From Vicinamibacterales bacterium (GTDB lineage: Bacteria > Acidobacteriota > Vicinamibacteria > Vicinamibacterales > UBA2999), in assembly GCA_041659285.1 (NCBI GenBank), contig JBAZYO010000013.1:109864-173863 (forward strand): a DNA stretch of 64,000 nt, in the 5' to 3' direction. The stretch's first letter is position 1, and each line of letters begins with the position of its first letter. The notes below the pieces were generated by a model. That model ran no database searches and had not been told where the DNA came from. It worked only from the letters and a program-made list of their open reading frames with translations. Both the position numbers and the translations under genes were made by a program. Below, one piece after another: positions 48,959 to 59,289 of this stretch.

Positions 48959-50071
48959 CTACCGCAGGTGTTGGCCGGGCTTGAGCGTCTGGCTCGCCGG
49001 CGCCGGAGTGCCCGTTTCAACCCAGCGCACCAGGTGGTCGAACGCCTCGCGCACCGTCGGCAGGTACGACGGCCCCTCCCCCATCGCGTTCGCCACGTCC
49101 GCATCGAGCTTCATGCGCGATGTCGCGATGTATTGAAACGACATCACACCGTCATCGTCGCTCGACATGTGCCAGACACCTGCCACCTGGTACAGCCGGT
49201 GCGAGGCGCGCGGCTCCGCGCGTTCGGCATAGGCTCGGAGCTCGCGGATCACGAGGTCATCCCACGTCCCCACTACTTCGATGGTGGGCACCTGGATGCG
49301 GCCGGTGGTGTCTTCGACCGCCGTCTGCGGCCGCGCCGCCGCCACCACCGCGCCGGACCCGGTGTACGGCCACAGGCGCCGCGCCTCGACCGGCGTGCCA
49401 ATGGCCTCGGCGTAAGAACGAATCTTGGGATCGGTCGCCGGGACTCCGGCATGCGCGCGCGGATCGATCAACGGCCACAGCGCCGCCATGCGCGTCATGC
49501 GATCGAGCCGCGTGACCAGGTCGCCGCCGGCGCCGGCGATGATCAGCGTGCCGGCAAACACTTTTTGCGGATCTTCCGCCGCGAGGCGGGCAATGCCGCC
49601 GCCCATGGACAGGCCAACCAGGTACACGCGCACCGGCGCGCGGCCGCCGAGGCGGGCGACCTCGCCTTTCACCAGGTGGGTGAACTCATAGGTGAGCTGC
49701 AGGCCACCCGGCGACGACATGGCGCCGTCACGATCGACGCTGGCATAGGCGAACCCGCGGGCCAACGCGTACTGCCCGATCACGTCGTCCAACGCCGTCT
49801 CGCTCGTCCCGAACACCTTGCCGGCGCGATCGACGCTGTTGCCGCCGGAGCCGCCGTGCGCGCCGATCACCAGGGCGCCATTCCATTTCAGAGGCGTTCG
49901 AATGACAGCGCGCTTACTGACAGATTTGCCACCAAGGCTGCCCGAAACCAAACCTTTGAATTGGCGACCGTCTTTTATGGACGTCTCGGTGTCTAATGTG
50001 AAGTGAGATTGCGCGAATGCGCCGCTGGTCACAGCAACCGCAAACAGTACGCTTAGGCACCATCGTTGCAT
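48959..50071 (-). CDS. Exported alpha/beta hydrolase
   Basis: The 370-residue protein from ATG 50071 has a signal peptide (WCLSVLFAVAVTSGAFAQ) and an alpha/beta-hydrolase core. The oxyanion region is GALVIGAHGGSGGNSVD, and the nucleophile elbow VYLVGLSMGGGIARL carries Ser155. A later Asp lies in TIEVVGTWDDLV, and a late His in YQVAGVWHMSSDDD completes a plausible triad. It is probably a periplasmic esterase or peptidase-like hydrolase. The start codon lies 11 bp from that of the divergent gene, so each promoter must overlap the other's coding region. Substrate unknown. Confidence 0.82.
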   Translation of the reverse strand: MQRWCLSVLFAVAVTSGAFAQSHFTLDTETSIKDGRQFKGLVSGSLGGKSVSKRAVIRTPLKWNGALVIGAHGGSGGNSVDRAGKVFGTSETALDDVIGQYALARGFAYASVDRDGAMSSPGGLQLTYEFTHLVKGEVARLGGRAPVRVYLVGLSMGGGIARLAAEDPQKVFAGTLIIAGAGGDLVTRLDRMTRMAALWPLIDPRAHAGVPATDPKIRSYAEAIGTPVEARRLWPYTGSGAVVAAARPQTAVEDTTGRIQVPTIEVVGTWDDLVIRELRAYAERAEPRASHRLYQVAGVWHMSSDDDGVMSFQYIATSRMKLDADVANAMGEGPSYLPTVREAFDHLVRWVETGTPAPASQTLKPGQHLR

Positions 50072-50082
50072 CGGAGCATTGT

Positions 50083-51396
50083 ATGCGCGACATCCTTCAT
50101 CGTCTCGTGTTTGTCTGGACCACCATCGCATCGGTCGGACTGTTTGGAGACGGGCTCGCTGAAGCGTGCATGTGCCAGCCGGCGACGTGTGGCAATCTGA
50201 CCCGCGCCGCATCGGTAATCGAAGCGACGGTGGAATCGATCGAGGCCGTGCCGGGCTCGCCAGCGATGCCCGCGAACGCGGCCAGCGCGTCGTCTTTGGG
50301 CGTGGGTTCGAAGATCGTGCGGCTGAGAGATGTGAAAGCGTGGCGCGGTGAAGCGCCAACGATGCTCGTGACTGGAGCCGGCGGCGGCGATTGCGGATAC
50401 GAGTTCTTTCGAGCGGGCACCCGTTATCTGATCGAGACCAATCGGTTGCCCGGAGGCGGCTATGCCGTGAGCATGTGTTCGCTGGTACGCGAAATTCAGC
50501 ACGCGCAGCCGCTGCTGGAGTATCTCAAGGCGCTCAACGACGGAGTCAAGGAGGTCAGGGTGATTGGCACCGTCGCGCGCATCACAGGATGGCCGCCGTA
50601 TGAGGACGCGTTCAGGCCGGTCAAGGGCGCAGAGATCACGTTGTCTGGGCCGCGGCAGTTCAAGCGCGTCACCGATGAGGCTGGCGGTTTCGACGCGCGC
50701 GGCCTCCCTCCTGGCGCGTATTCGGTGTCGGCACGGGTCGACGGCGCCCCCCTGCGCGCAGATCGTCAGTGGAGCACTTTCGTGATCGAGGAGTCGCCGG
50801 CCTGCGTCCAGTTGAATATCCAGGTTCCGGCGACCGGACGCGTGGCGGTTGCCGTCCTCGGAGATGATGGCGCGCCGATGCCAGGGGCCTTTGTTTATCT
50901 GGAGTCCGCCGATCATGTTGATCGGGACGGACGCAGGCCGGGCTGGGGACTGACGTTGCCAGAAGGCCAAGCCGTGGTCCCGGACATTCCACCGGGCCGC
51001 TACATGATCGCGATCAACCCTGGCGTCGGGCCGTCGCCCGGGTCGCCTTACCTGGAGGCGTCGTCGCCGGTCTTCGTCATCGAAGATGGCAAGACCGCTA
51101 CTCCACCGCCACTGCGACCTCGGCGCGCGACGAAGATTGCAGTCTCAGGGGTTGTCCGCGACGGCAGCGGCGCGCCACTCGCCGGCGTCGTAGTGGACCA
51201 GTGGATTCAGCTGATGAACGGCAGGCGAAGCAGCGACTGGCCTCATCCCAAGACCGACGCGGAGGGTCGGTTCGAAATGCAGCTGTGGAAGGATCAACCC
51301 TACGTTGTTACGGTCGGTCCTGAGCGGGACCCATGGGGCCGGATTGAGTTCGTCGCGGACGGCCGCCCGATCGCAGTCACCGCCCGGCCGCGTTGA
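50083..51396 (+). CDS. Carboxypeptidase-regulatory-like (Cna-B/SpaA-type) domain protein
   Basis: The 437-residue protein from ATG 50083 has a signal peptide (HRLVFVWTTIASVGLFGDGL). A Cys-rich N-terminal domain follows (ACMCQPATCGN ... GGGDCGYEFF ... SMCSLVREIQ), which looks like the tissue-inhibitor-of-metalloproteinase or netrin-like CxC start seen in bacterial secreted proteins. Three carboxypeptidase-regulatory-like domains come next (PVKGAEITLSGPRQF, GRVAVAVLGDDGAPMPGAFV, ISGVVRDGSGAPLAGVVVDQ-type, residue 367 onward). These are beta-sandwich modules of surface proteins. It has no catalytic motif. Base composition is somewhat less GC-biased than its neighbours. Function unknown; it is divergent from the exported hydrolase. 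Confidence 0.75.
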   Translation: MRDILHRLVFVWTTIASVGLFGDGLAEACMCQPATCGNLTRAASVIEATVESIEAVPGSPAMPANAASASSLGVGSKIVRLRDVKAWRGEAPTMLVTGAGGGDCGYEFFRAGTRYLIETNRLPGGGYAVSMCSLVREIQHAQPLLEYLKALNDGVKEVRVIGTVARITGWPPYEDAFRPVKGAEITLSGPRQFKRVTDEAGGFDARGLPPGAYSVSARVDGAPLRADRQWSTFVIEESPACVQLNIQVPATGRVAVAVLGDDGAPMPGAFVYLESADHVDRDGRRPGWGLTLPEGQAVVPDIPPGRYMIAINPGVGPSPGSPYLEASSPVFVIEDGKTATPPPLRPRRATKIAVSGVVRDGSGAPLAGVVVDQWIQLMNGRRSSDWPHPKTDAEGRFEMQLWKDQPYVVTVGPERDPWGRIEFVADGRPIAVTARPR

Positions 51397-51426
51397 TGCG
51401 GCCGCCCACGCGGTTAAGATAGAGAC

Positions 51427-51936
51427 ATGACTACTGCAACGTTCGAGACCTCCGAGGGCACCTTCAAGGTCAAGCTCTACGACGACAAGGCGCCGAAGAC
51501 CGTCGCCAATTTCGTCGGCCTCGCCGACGGCACCAAGGAATGGACCGACCCCAAGACCGGCAAACCGGTCACCCGGCCGTTCTATGACGGGCTGAACTTC
51601 CACCGCGTCATCGACGGCTTCATGATCCAGGGCGGCTGCCCGATGGGCAACGGCATGGGCGGCCCCGGCTACAAGTTCGCGGACGAGTTTGGTCCCGGGC
51701 TGCGGCACGATCGCGACGGCCTCCTGTCGATGGCCAACTCCGGCCCCAACACCAACGGCAGCCAGTTCTTCATCACGCTCGCGCCGACGCCGTGGCTCGA
51801 CAACAAGCACGCCATCTTCGGCGAGGTCACCGAGGGCATCGACATCGTCCGCGCCATCGGCAAGGTCAAGACCGCCGCGCAGGATCGCCCGGCGAAGGAG
51901 ATCGTCGTCAAGTCGGTGAAGATCGAGAAGAGCTAG
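51427..51936 (+). CDS. Cyclophilin-type peptidyl-prolyl isomerase
   Basis: The 169-residue protein is a single cyclophilin domain: TFETSEGTFKVKLYDDKAPK, TVANFVGLADG, LNFHRVIDGFMIQGGCP (catalytic Arg60), GLLSMANSGPNTNGSQFFIT and LDNKHAIFGEVTEG. It speeds cis-trans isomerisation of peptidyl-proline bonds. With no signal peptide it is the cytosolic PpiB form. The sigma-factor gene begins 3 bp after its stop codon, so they may be transcribed together. Confidence 0.96.
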   Translation: MTTATFETSEGTFKVKLYDDKAPKTVANFVGLADGTKEWTDPKTGKPVTRPFYDGLNFHRVIDGFMIQGGCPMGNGMGGPGYKFADEFGPGLRHDRDGLLSMANSGPNTNGSQFFITLAPTPWLDNKHAIFGEVTEGIDIVRAIGKVKTAAQDRPAKEIVVKSVKIEKS

Positions 51937-51939
51937 GCG

Positions 51940-52489
51940 ATGGACCGGCCTTCGCGCCCGCGCGTCGGCCCGGCCAGCCCCGATGTGCTGATGCCGCAGG
52001 TCTACGACGAGTTGCGGCGCCTGGCGGCGAATTACCTGCGGCACGAACGCCCGGGGCAGACGCTGCAGGCGACCGCGCTCGTGCACGAAGCGTTCTTGCG
52101 GCTCAACGCCGAGAAGAACCACCCCTGGAAGAACCGCACGCACTTTCTCGCCATCGCCGCGCTGTCGATGCGCCAGATTCTCGTGCAGCGCGCCCGCGCC
52201 CGCCACGCCGAGAAGCGCGGCGGCGACGCCCAGCGCATCACCCTCGATGAATCGGCGCTCGCCGAGGTCCCCGCCACCCAGCCGGCCGGCGTCGACGTAC
52301 TCGCCCTCGACGCGGCGCTCGAACGCCTGGCCGCCTTGGAACCGCAGCAGGCGAAGATTGTCGAGTTGCGCTACTTCGGCGGGCTGACGGTCGAAGAAGT
52401 CGGCGAGGCCCTCGACATCGCCTCTGCCACGGTGAAGCGCCACTGGACGCTGGCGCGCGCCTGGTTACGCAAGGAATTGGCGGGCCCGC

Positions 52490-52500
<11 letters not shown>
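51940..52500 (+). CDS. ECF-like RNA polymerase sigma factor (TIGR02999 type)
   Basis: The 186-residue protein has a region 2-like N-terminus (MPQVYDELRRLAANYLRHER, PGQTLQATALVHEAFLRL) and region 4 (ALERLAALEPQQAKIVELRY, FGGLTVEEVGEALDIASATV, KRHWTLARAWLRKEL). This pattern is that of the Sig-70_X6 (ECF_sub) group found in acidobacteria and planctomycetes, usually beside a Ser/Thr kinase. Here the kinase gene overlaps its end by 11 bp. Control probably acts through the kinase, by phosphorylation instead of a classical anti-sigma factor (inference from related systems). No autoregulated promoter was identified. Confidence 0.93.
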
Positions 52501-54001
<1,501 letters not shown>

Positions 54002-54021
54002 CGCGGATTCGCTCCGGGCAC

Positions 54022-54057
54022 TAATTGGGCATTATGGCCAATTAGGGTAAAATACCC
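54022..54057 (+). promoter_or_regulatory. Promoter and operator of the Phd-zeta pair
   Basis: TTGGGC (54025-54030) and TAAAAT (54048-54053) form a -35/-10 pair with 17-bp spacing. TAATTGG (54022-54028) and CCAATTA (54038-54044) are a perfect 7-bp inverted repeat over the -35 and spacer. GGGTA-AAA-TACCC (54045-54057) is a second one over the -10. Transcription would begin at or just before ATG 54061, so the mRNA may be leaderless. Confidence 0.65.
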
Positions 54058-54060
54058 ACC

Positions 54061-54402
54061 ATGAGTTCCACCCTCACCGATCTGCCGCGGATTCCAGCCT
54101 CCGACGTCAAGAAGCGCGGATGGCGCGGGGTCATGCGCGCACTGGCGTCGAAGGGGCCAGTGGTCGTGACGAATCACTCGGAGCCCGAGGCGGTCATTCT
54201 CTCCGCCCAGGACTATGCACGCCTCCTCACGATCGTGAAAGAGACCGAGTCGAGAACGGAGGAGGGGCTGGAATCGCTCCGCCGCCGTTTCGACGAACGG
54301 CTCGCGGGGCTGCGCCAGCCCGGGGCCGGCGATCGGCTGCGCGCACTCAGCAGGAGCCCGGCGAGACTTCGCGGCAAGGTCAAGGCCGGTACTGGCTACT
54401 GA
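54061..54402 (+). CDS. Phd/YefM-like antitoxin
   Basis: The 113-residue protein has an N-terminal Phd-like domain: RIPASDVKKRGWRGVMRALA, SKGPVVVTNHSEPEAVILSA, QDYARLL. This is the usual order in Phd/YefM antitoxins (S-xxAR/K--- ... PVVIT-HG-P-AVLVS-E-Y). The C-terminal half is a long Arg-rich helix (EGLESLRRRFDERLAGLRQP) that could cover a toxin. Its stop codon overlaps the start of the zeta-like gene (TGATG). No ribosome-binding site precedes the ATG, in keeping with the predicted leaderless transcript. The Phd assignment is by pattern; the partner and position support an antitoxin role. Confidence 0.75.
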   Translation: MSSTLTDLPRIPASDVKKRGWRGVMRALASKGPVVVTNHSEPEAVILSAQDYARLLTIVKETESRTEEGLESLRRRFDERLAGLRQPGAGDRLRALSRSPARLRGKVKAGTGY

Positions 54403-55067
54403 TGGCGCGGCCGGTCCTGTACGTGCTGGCCGGCGTGAACGGTGCGGGCAAGAGCTCAATCGGCGGTCACCTGCTGACGCGCGCCGGTCTGGACTGGTTC
54501 AACCCCGACACGTTTGCACGCGAACTGATGGCGAGCACCAGCTGCGACCTGGAGTCGGCCAACGCACACGCGTGGACCGAGAGCGTGCGCCGGCTCGACG
54601 AAGCGGTGGCGCAGGGACAATCGTACGCGTTCGAGACCACCCTGGGCGGCCGCACCGTTGCCGCGCGAATTCAGGCGGCCACCGACACGCACGACGTGAT
54701 CATCTGGTTCTGCGGGCTGGATTCTCCTGAGCGGCACCTGCAGCGGGTGCGTGCCCGCGTGTCTCAGGGTGGCCACGACATTCCCGAAGCGAAGATCCGG
54801 GCCCGCTATCCACGGGCCCAGCGCAACGTGATCGCCCTGATGCCACACGTGGCCCATATGCGCGTGTACGACAACTCCACGGAAGCGGCGACCGGCTTCC
54901 CGGTCCCCGATCCGTTGCTCGTGATGGAGTGGGAACATGGGCATCTCGTGCACCCTCCTGCGCACGACCCGGCCGCCCTCGGGCGCACGCCTGAATGGGC
55001 CAAGGCGTTGGTCGAAGCCGCGTTATCGCTCGACTTGCTGAAGGTCAAGGGCGAAAACGCGATATAA
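54402..55067 (+). CDS. Zeta-toxin-like P-loop kinase
   Basis: The 221-residue protein has Walker A in VLAGVNGAGKSSIGG (Lys17), then FNPDTFARELM with the Asp expected of the zeta active site, YAFETTLGGRT, and VIIWFCGLDSPERHLQRVRA with Arg residues of the lid, SQGGHDIPEAKIRARYPRA. Zeta toxins phosphorylate UDP-N-acetylglucosamine or related substrates and block cell-wall synthesis; others act on nucleotides. The usual partners are epsilon or PezA-type antitoxins. Here the partner is Phd-like, which is unusual. Start codon overlaps the antitoxin stop, so translation is coupled. The ADOP permease begins 7 bp after its stop. Confidence 0.85.
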   Translation: MARPVLYVLAGVNGAGKSSIGGHLLTRAGLDWFNPDTFARELMASTSCDLESANAHAWTESVRRLDEAVAQGQSYAFETTLGGRTVAARIQAATDTHDVIIWFCGLDSPERHLQRVRARVSQGGHDIPEAKIRARYPRAQRNVIALMPHVAHMRVYDNSTEAATGFPVPDPLLVMEWEHGHLVHPPAHDPAALGRTPEWAKALVEAALSLDLLKVKGENAI

Positions 55068-55074
55068 AGAGGCC

Positions 55075-57570
55075 GTGCTCGACGACCTCGTGAATGCCCT
55101 TCGCCAATGGCGGCGCACGCCCGTCGTCACCGCCGTGGCGCTGGTGTCGCTTGGCCTCGGCATCGGCGCCAACGTCGCGCTCTTCGGATTGGTTGACACG
55201 CTGCTGTTGCGGTCGCTGCCCGTGCGCGATCCGCAATCGCTCATCCGCTTCGCCTGGAACGACAGCCACTTTAGCGGCGCGGCCGACCTCACCATTGCCA
55301 CGCGGGCGTGGGCGCACGTGCGCGACCAGCAACCGTTTGCCGAATCGGTCTTCGTCGTCGCCAACGATCGCGTGAACCTCGCGCGCGGCGGCGAGGCGCG
55401 CCATGTGCCGGCGCTGTTCGTGAGTGGCGGCGGCCTCGACGCGCTGGGCGTGCAGCCGACGATCGGCCGAACGCTACAACCGGCGGACGATCGGCCCGAG
55501 GCCCCGCCCGCCGCGATGATCAGTCACGCTTTGTGGCAGCGCGACTACGGCGGCCAGGCGAGCGTCCTCGGCCAGACGATCTTCATCAACGACCAGCCGT
55601 TCTCGATTGTCGGCGTCGCCCCGCCATGGTTCTTTGGCGTCGTCGTCGGCCAGGGTGCCGATGTGTTGGTGCCGGTGGCCGCGGAAACGGCGGTGCGCAG
55701 AGGGGCCGGCCTGGGCGAGCGGCGCGCCGACACGCCGTGGTTGACACTGTACGGGCGGCTGCGGCCCGGCCAATCCGCCGACGATGCGACCGCGCTGTTG
55801 CAGGGGTGGTCGCCTGAATTGCGCGACGGCCTGCGTGGTCCTGTCCCGGTCGGCACGGAGCCGGAGCCATTCATGCCATACGCCATTTCCGGCGCGCAGG
55901 GCATTTCGTTCCTGCGGTCGCAATACGAACGACCGCTCCTGGTCCTGCTGGCAGCGGTCGCTCTGGTGCTGCTGATTGCGTGCGCCAACCTCGCGGCCCT
56001 GGTGCTGGCGCGATTCACCGATCGCCATCACGAGTTGGGTGTCCGTCTGGCGCTTGGCGCGGGACGGGCGCGCCTGATGCGCATGCTGGTGGCCGAGAGC
56101 CTGTTGCTGTCGGCGGCCGGCGCCCTCATCGGCGTCTGGTTCGCGGATGTCGCGGTGGTAGCGGTGATGCCTTACCTGTCATCCAGCAGTACCCAACCAG
56201 CGGACCTGCGGGTCGTCATTGACGCGCGCCTGATGGCATTCGCGGCTCTGCTGGCTGTGGGTAGCGGCATCATCTCGGGCGTGGTACCGGCCTGGCGCGC
56301 CTCGAGGGTATCGCCACAACTGTCGATGGCGGCGTCAGCCAGGGGCGGTCTTCACGGCAGGCGCGCGGCGCGCAGCATGCGACTGCTGGTGGCGGCGCAG
56401 GTCGCGCTCTCGCTGGTGCTGGTGGCCGGCGCTTCGGTGATGGTCCGGTCCTTTGTCGCGCTGACCGCGAACGCGACCGGCGTCGAGCCCGACCGCGTGC
56501 TTGTCATGCGCATAAGTGGCGGTCTGGCCGGCGCCGACGCGGCGACCCGCTTCGATCGCATCGAACGCATTCGCCAGTCGCTGGGGGCGCTGCCGGGAGT
56601 CGAAGCCGTATCGGCGGGCATGTTCACGCCGCTCAGCGGCATCATGTCGGTGTCGCGGGTGGACGTCCCCGGGAGTCTCTTCAATCCCGCGAGCGGTAAC
56701 GGCACGACCGTGCTGAACGGCCGGGGCAGCGGCTTCGGCCCCTTCAACCAGGTCCTGCCGGGATTCTTTCGTGTCGTCGGCACGCCGATCATCAACGGCC
56801 GGGACTTCGATGACCGCGACGGGCCGGCATCCCAGCCCGTGGCCATCGTGAACCAGGCGTTCGCGGCGCGTCACTTTGGCGACGGCAATCCGATCGGCCG
56901 GACACTCTCCGTCAATGGCAAGACGCTCGCAATCGTCGGTGTCGCCGCCGATTCGCGCCTCATGACACTGAAGGAGACGGCACCGATGGCGCTGGCATTC
57001 GGCGTGGTGAGCCAGGTGCTTACTACTGGCCCCATCCCCTCGCTTCGCTTCGCGATGCGCAGCCAGGATCCCGACGCCCTGCGTGCCCCGGCCGCTGCGG
57101 CCGTCCGCAACGTCGATCCCCGGCTGACTCTCGAGTTCAGGACGATGCGGGATGAAGCGGAGGCGTCGGTGAACCGAGAACGATTGATGGCGTGGCTAGC
57201 GGGCCTGTTCGCCGCGCTCGGCCTCACCATGGCGGTGACAGGCCTCTATGGCACGTTCACCTACGCGGTGGCGCGGCGCCGCGGAGAGATCGGTGTGCGC
57301 ATAGCGCTGGGGGCCGCGCGCGCCGATATTCTGCGAATGGTGTTGCGCGAAGCCGGGGTCGTCTTGGCGATCGGCACCGTCATCGGACTCGCGGGCGCGC
57401 TCGCGAGCGGCCGCCTGCTGCAGAGCCTGCTGTTCGCGACCAGCGCGCGCGACCCCTGGATGCTCACCGTCGCCCTCACGGGCGTAGTCGGCGCGGCGGT
57501 GGTGGCCAGCCTGGTTCCCGCGCGGCGCGCGTCACGGATCGACCCGATCGCCGCTTTGCGGGAAGAATAG
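55075..57570 (+). CDS. ADOP-type ABC transporter permease (double FtsX/MacB)
   Basis: The 831-residue protein (GTG 55075) has two MacB-like units. Each has a long helix, a periplasmic MacB_PCD domain and an FtsX core. The first unit has LVNALRQWRRTPVVTAVALV, VLGQTIFINDQPFSIVGVAP, then LVLLAAVALVLLIACANLAALVLAR and HHELGVRLALGAGRARLMRM (first 20 residues). The second has ARSMRLLVAAQVALSLVLVA, and the end shows YAVARRRGEIGVRIALGAAR and VPARRASRIDPIAALREE. This doubled form is the Acidobacteria-typical ADOP permease. Such proteins may export peptides or alter the envelope with a separate ATPase. Neither an ATPase nor a PadR gene is next to it. Seven bp separate it from the toxin gene. Confidence 0.92.
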   Translation: MLDDLVNALRQWRRTPVVTAVALVSLGLGIGANVALFGLVDTLLLRSLPVRDPQSLIRFAWNDSHFSGAADLTIATRAWAHVRDQQPFAESVFVVANDRVNLARGGEARHVPALFVSGGGLDALGVQPTIGRTLQPADDRPEAPPAAMISHALWQRDYGGQASVLGQTIFINDQPFSIVGVAPPWFFGVVVGQGADVLVPVAAETAVRRGAGLGERRADTPWLTLYGRLRPGQSADDATALLQGWSPELRDGLRGPVPVGTEPEPFMPYAISGAQGISFLRSQYERPLLVLLAAVALVLLIACANLAALVLARFTDRHHELGVRLALGAGRARLMRMLVAESLLLSAAGALIGVWFADVAVVAVMPYLSSSSTQPADLRVVIDARLMAFAALLAVGSGIISGVVPAWRASRVSPQLSMAASARGGLHGRRAARSMRLLVAAQVALSLVLVAGASVMVRSFVALTANATGVEPDRVLVMRISGGLAGADAATRFDRIERIRQSLGALPGVEAVSAGMFTPLSGIMSVSRVDVPGSLFNPASGNGTTVLNGRGSGFGPFNQVLPGFFRVVGTPIINGRDFDDRDGPASQPVAIVNQAFAARHFGDGNPIGRTLSVNGKTLAIVGVAADSRLMTLKETAPMALAFGVVSQVLTTGPIPSLRFAMRSQDPDALRAPAAAAVRNVDPRLTLEFRTMRDEAEASVNRERLMAWLAGLFAALGLTMAVTGLYGTFTYAVARRRGEIGVRIALGAARADILRMVLREAGVVLAIGTVIGLAGALASGRLLQSLLFATSARDPWMLTVALTGVVGAAVVASLVPARRASRIDPIAALREE

Positions 57571-57575
57571 CAGCC

Positions 57576-57911
57576 ATGATCTGGGATCAGGACACCGAAC
57601 TGCATCGAGACCCGCCGGCCTGGTCGCTGACGGGCCGCATGTACCTGTGGGCCGACGGCTCGCCCGCGCACGTCCAGCAGGAGCGGTTCCGGTTGATGGG
57701 TTCGGGCTGGGAAGCCTACGCCTTGATCAGCCGCAGCACGCAGTCCGGCAACAAGTGGCTGCCCCTCACGCTCCGCCTCGAAGCGGACGTGCGGGCCCAG
57801 TGGGAACAATCCGGGATCGACGCGGTCAACCACATCTTCGAGCAGCTCTCGAACTACCTGCTGCTCCGCGAGTGGTACGACGACGACCTGGGTGTCCTCT
57901 ACCTGAAGTAG
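57576..57911 (+). CDS. Hypothetical protein, 111 aa
   Basis: From ATG 57576 the protein reads MIWDQDTELHRDPPAWSLTG, has no signal peptide or membrane helix, and ends YDDDLGVLYLK. Trp and Tyr are frequent (WSLTGRMYLW, WEAYALISRS, LLREWYDDD). It starts 5 bp after the permease stop and would be translated in the same operon. I do not recognise a family. Codon use is typical of the window and the frame is free of breaks, so it is probably a real small cytosolic protein. Confidence 0.65.
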   Translation: MIWDQDTELHRDPPAWSLTGRMYLWADGSPAHVQQERFRLMGSGWEAYALISRSTQSGNKWLPLTLRLEADVRAQWEQSGIDAVNHIFEQLSNYLLLREWYDDDLGVLYLK

Positions 57912-57933
57912 TGCGCCAAGGGCGCCAGGCACC

Positions 57934-59280
57934 CTACTTCTTCTTTTCGTCGGCCGCCGGCAGTTGCGGAAGGCCGCTTGAACTCGAAGGCGCGATCAAG
58001 CCGGCCTGCGAGTAAATCAGCAGCTTCTCCCGCGTATCGACGATGTCGAGGTTGCGCATCGTCAGCTGGCCGATGCGATCCTGCGGCGTGAAGAACACTT
58101 CCTCACCCTTCTCCATCGTCAGGCGTTCCGGCTTGTAGGTCAGGTTCGGGCTCGAGGTCTCGAGAATCGAGTAGTCGTTGCCGCGCCGAAGCTCAACGGT
58201 CACCTCGCCGGTCACGGGGCGCGCGACCCAGCGCTGGGCGCTCTCGCGCAGCATCAGCGTCTGCGGATCGAACCAGCGCCCCTGATACAGCAGCCGGCCG
58301 AGGCGACGGCCGTTGTTGCGGTACTGCTCGATGGTGTCTTCGTTGTGGATGCCGGTGATCAGGCGCTCGTAGGCGATGAACAGCAGCGCCAGGCCCGGCG
58401 CCTCGTAGATGCCGCGGCTCTTCGCTTCGATGATGCGGTTCTCGATCTGATCGCTCATACCCAGGCCGTGGCGGCCGCCAATGACGTTGGCCGCCATGAA
58501 CATGTCGAGCGCAGTGGCGAACGTCTTGCCGTTCAACGCCACCGGGTGTCCCTCTTCGAACCGGATGGTCACCGTCTCCGGCTTGACCGCGACATCCTCA
58601 CGCCAGAACGCGACGCCCATGATCGGCTGGACGATGGTGATGCCCTTGTTGAGGAATTCGAGATCCTTGGCTTCGTGGGTGGCGCCGAGAATGTTGGAGT
58701 CGGTCGAGTAGGCCTTCTCGACGCTCATCTTGTACTGGAAGCCGTGCCGGATCATGTACTCCGACATCTCCTTGCGGCCGCCGAGCTCGTCGATGAACTG
58801 CTGGTCGAGCCACGGCTTGTAGATGCGGAGGTTCGGGTTGGCGAGCAGGCCGTAGCGGTAGAACCGCTCGATGTCGTTGCCCTTGTAGGTGCTGCCGTCG
58901 CCCCAGATGTTGACGGCGTCTTCGCGCATGGCGGCGACCAGCATCGTGCCGGTGACCGCGCGTCCGAGGGGCGTGGTGTTGAAGTAGGTCTGGCCCGCCG
59001 TGGTGATGTGGAACGCACCGCACTGCAGCGCCGCCATGCCTTCGGCCACCAGCTGCGCCCGACACTCGATCAGCCGCGCCTTCTCGGCGCCGTAGCTGAT
59101 CGCCTTGCGGGGAATCTCGTCGTAATCGGCTTCGTCGGGCTGGCCGAGGTTCGCCGTATAGGCGTAGGGCACCGCGCCCTTTGCCCGCATCCAGTGCAGG
59201 GCGGCGCTGGTGTCGAGGCCGCCCGAAAAGGCGATGCCGACGTTCTCTCCGACGGGAAGGCTCTGAAGGATGTTGGGCAC
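57934..59280 (-). CDS. argG: Argininosuccinate synthase
   Basis: The 448-residue enzyme has the PP-loop GIAFSGGLDTSAALHW (Ser19-Asp23 region), ANLGQPDEADYDEIPRKAIS, GNDIERFYRYGL, and the E. coli-type ArgG features GRHGLGMSDQIENRI and SILETSSPNLTYKPERLTME. It joins citrulline and aspartate with ATP in arginine synthesis. Length matches the longer E. coli type (447). The start is GTG 59280. The upstream hydrolase gene ends 9 bp before it on the same strand, so the two may be co-transcribed. No other arginine gene is near. Confidence 0.97.
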   Translation of the reverse strand: MPNILQSLPVGENVGIAFSGGLDTSAALHWMRAKGAVPYAYTANLGQPDEADYDEIPRKAISYGAEKARLIECRAQLVAEGMAALQCGAFHITTAGQTYFNTTPLGRAVTGTMLVAAMREDAVNIWGDGSTYKGNDIERFYRYGLLANPNLRIYKPWLDQQFIDELGGRKEMSEYMIRHGFQYKMSVEKAYSTDSNILGATHEAKDLEFLNKGITIVQPIMGVAFWREDVAVKPETVTIRFEEGHPVALNGKTFATALDMFMAANVIGGRHGLGMSDQIENRIIEAKSRGIYEAPGLALLFIAYERLITGIHNEDTIEQYRNNGRRLGRLLYQGRWFDPQTLMLRESAQRWVARPVTGEVTVELRRGNDYSILETSSPNLTYKPERLTMEKGEEVFFTPQDRIGQLTMRNLDIVDTREKLLIYSQAGLIAPSSSSGLPQLPAADEKKK

Positions 59281-59289
59281 GTCTCAATG

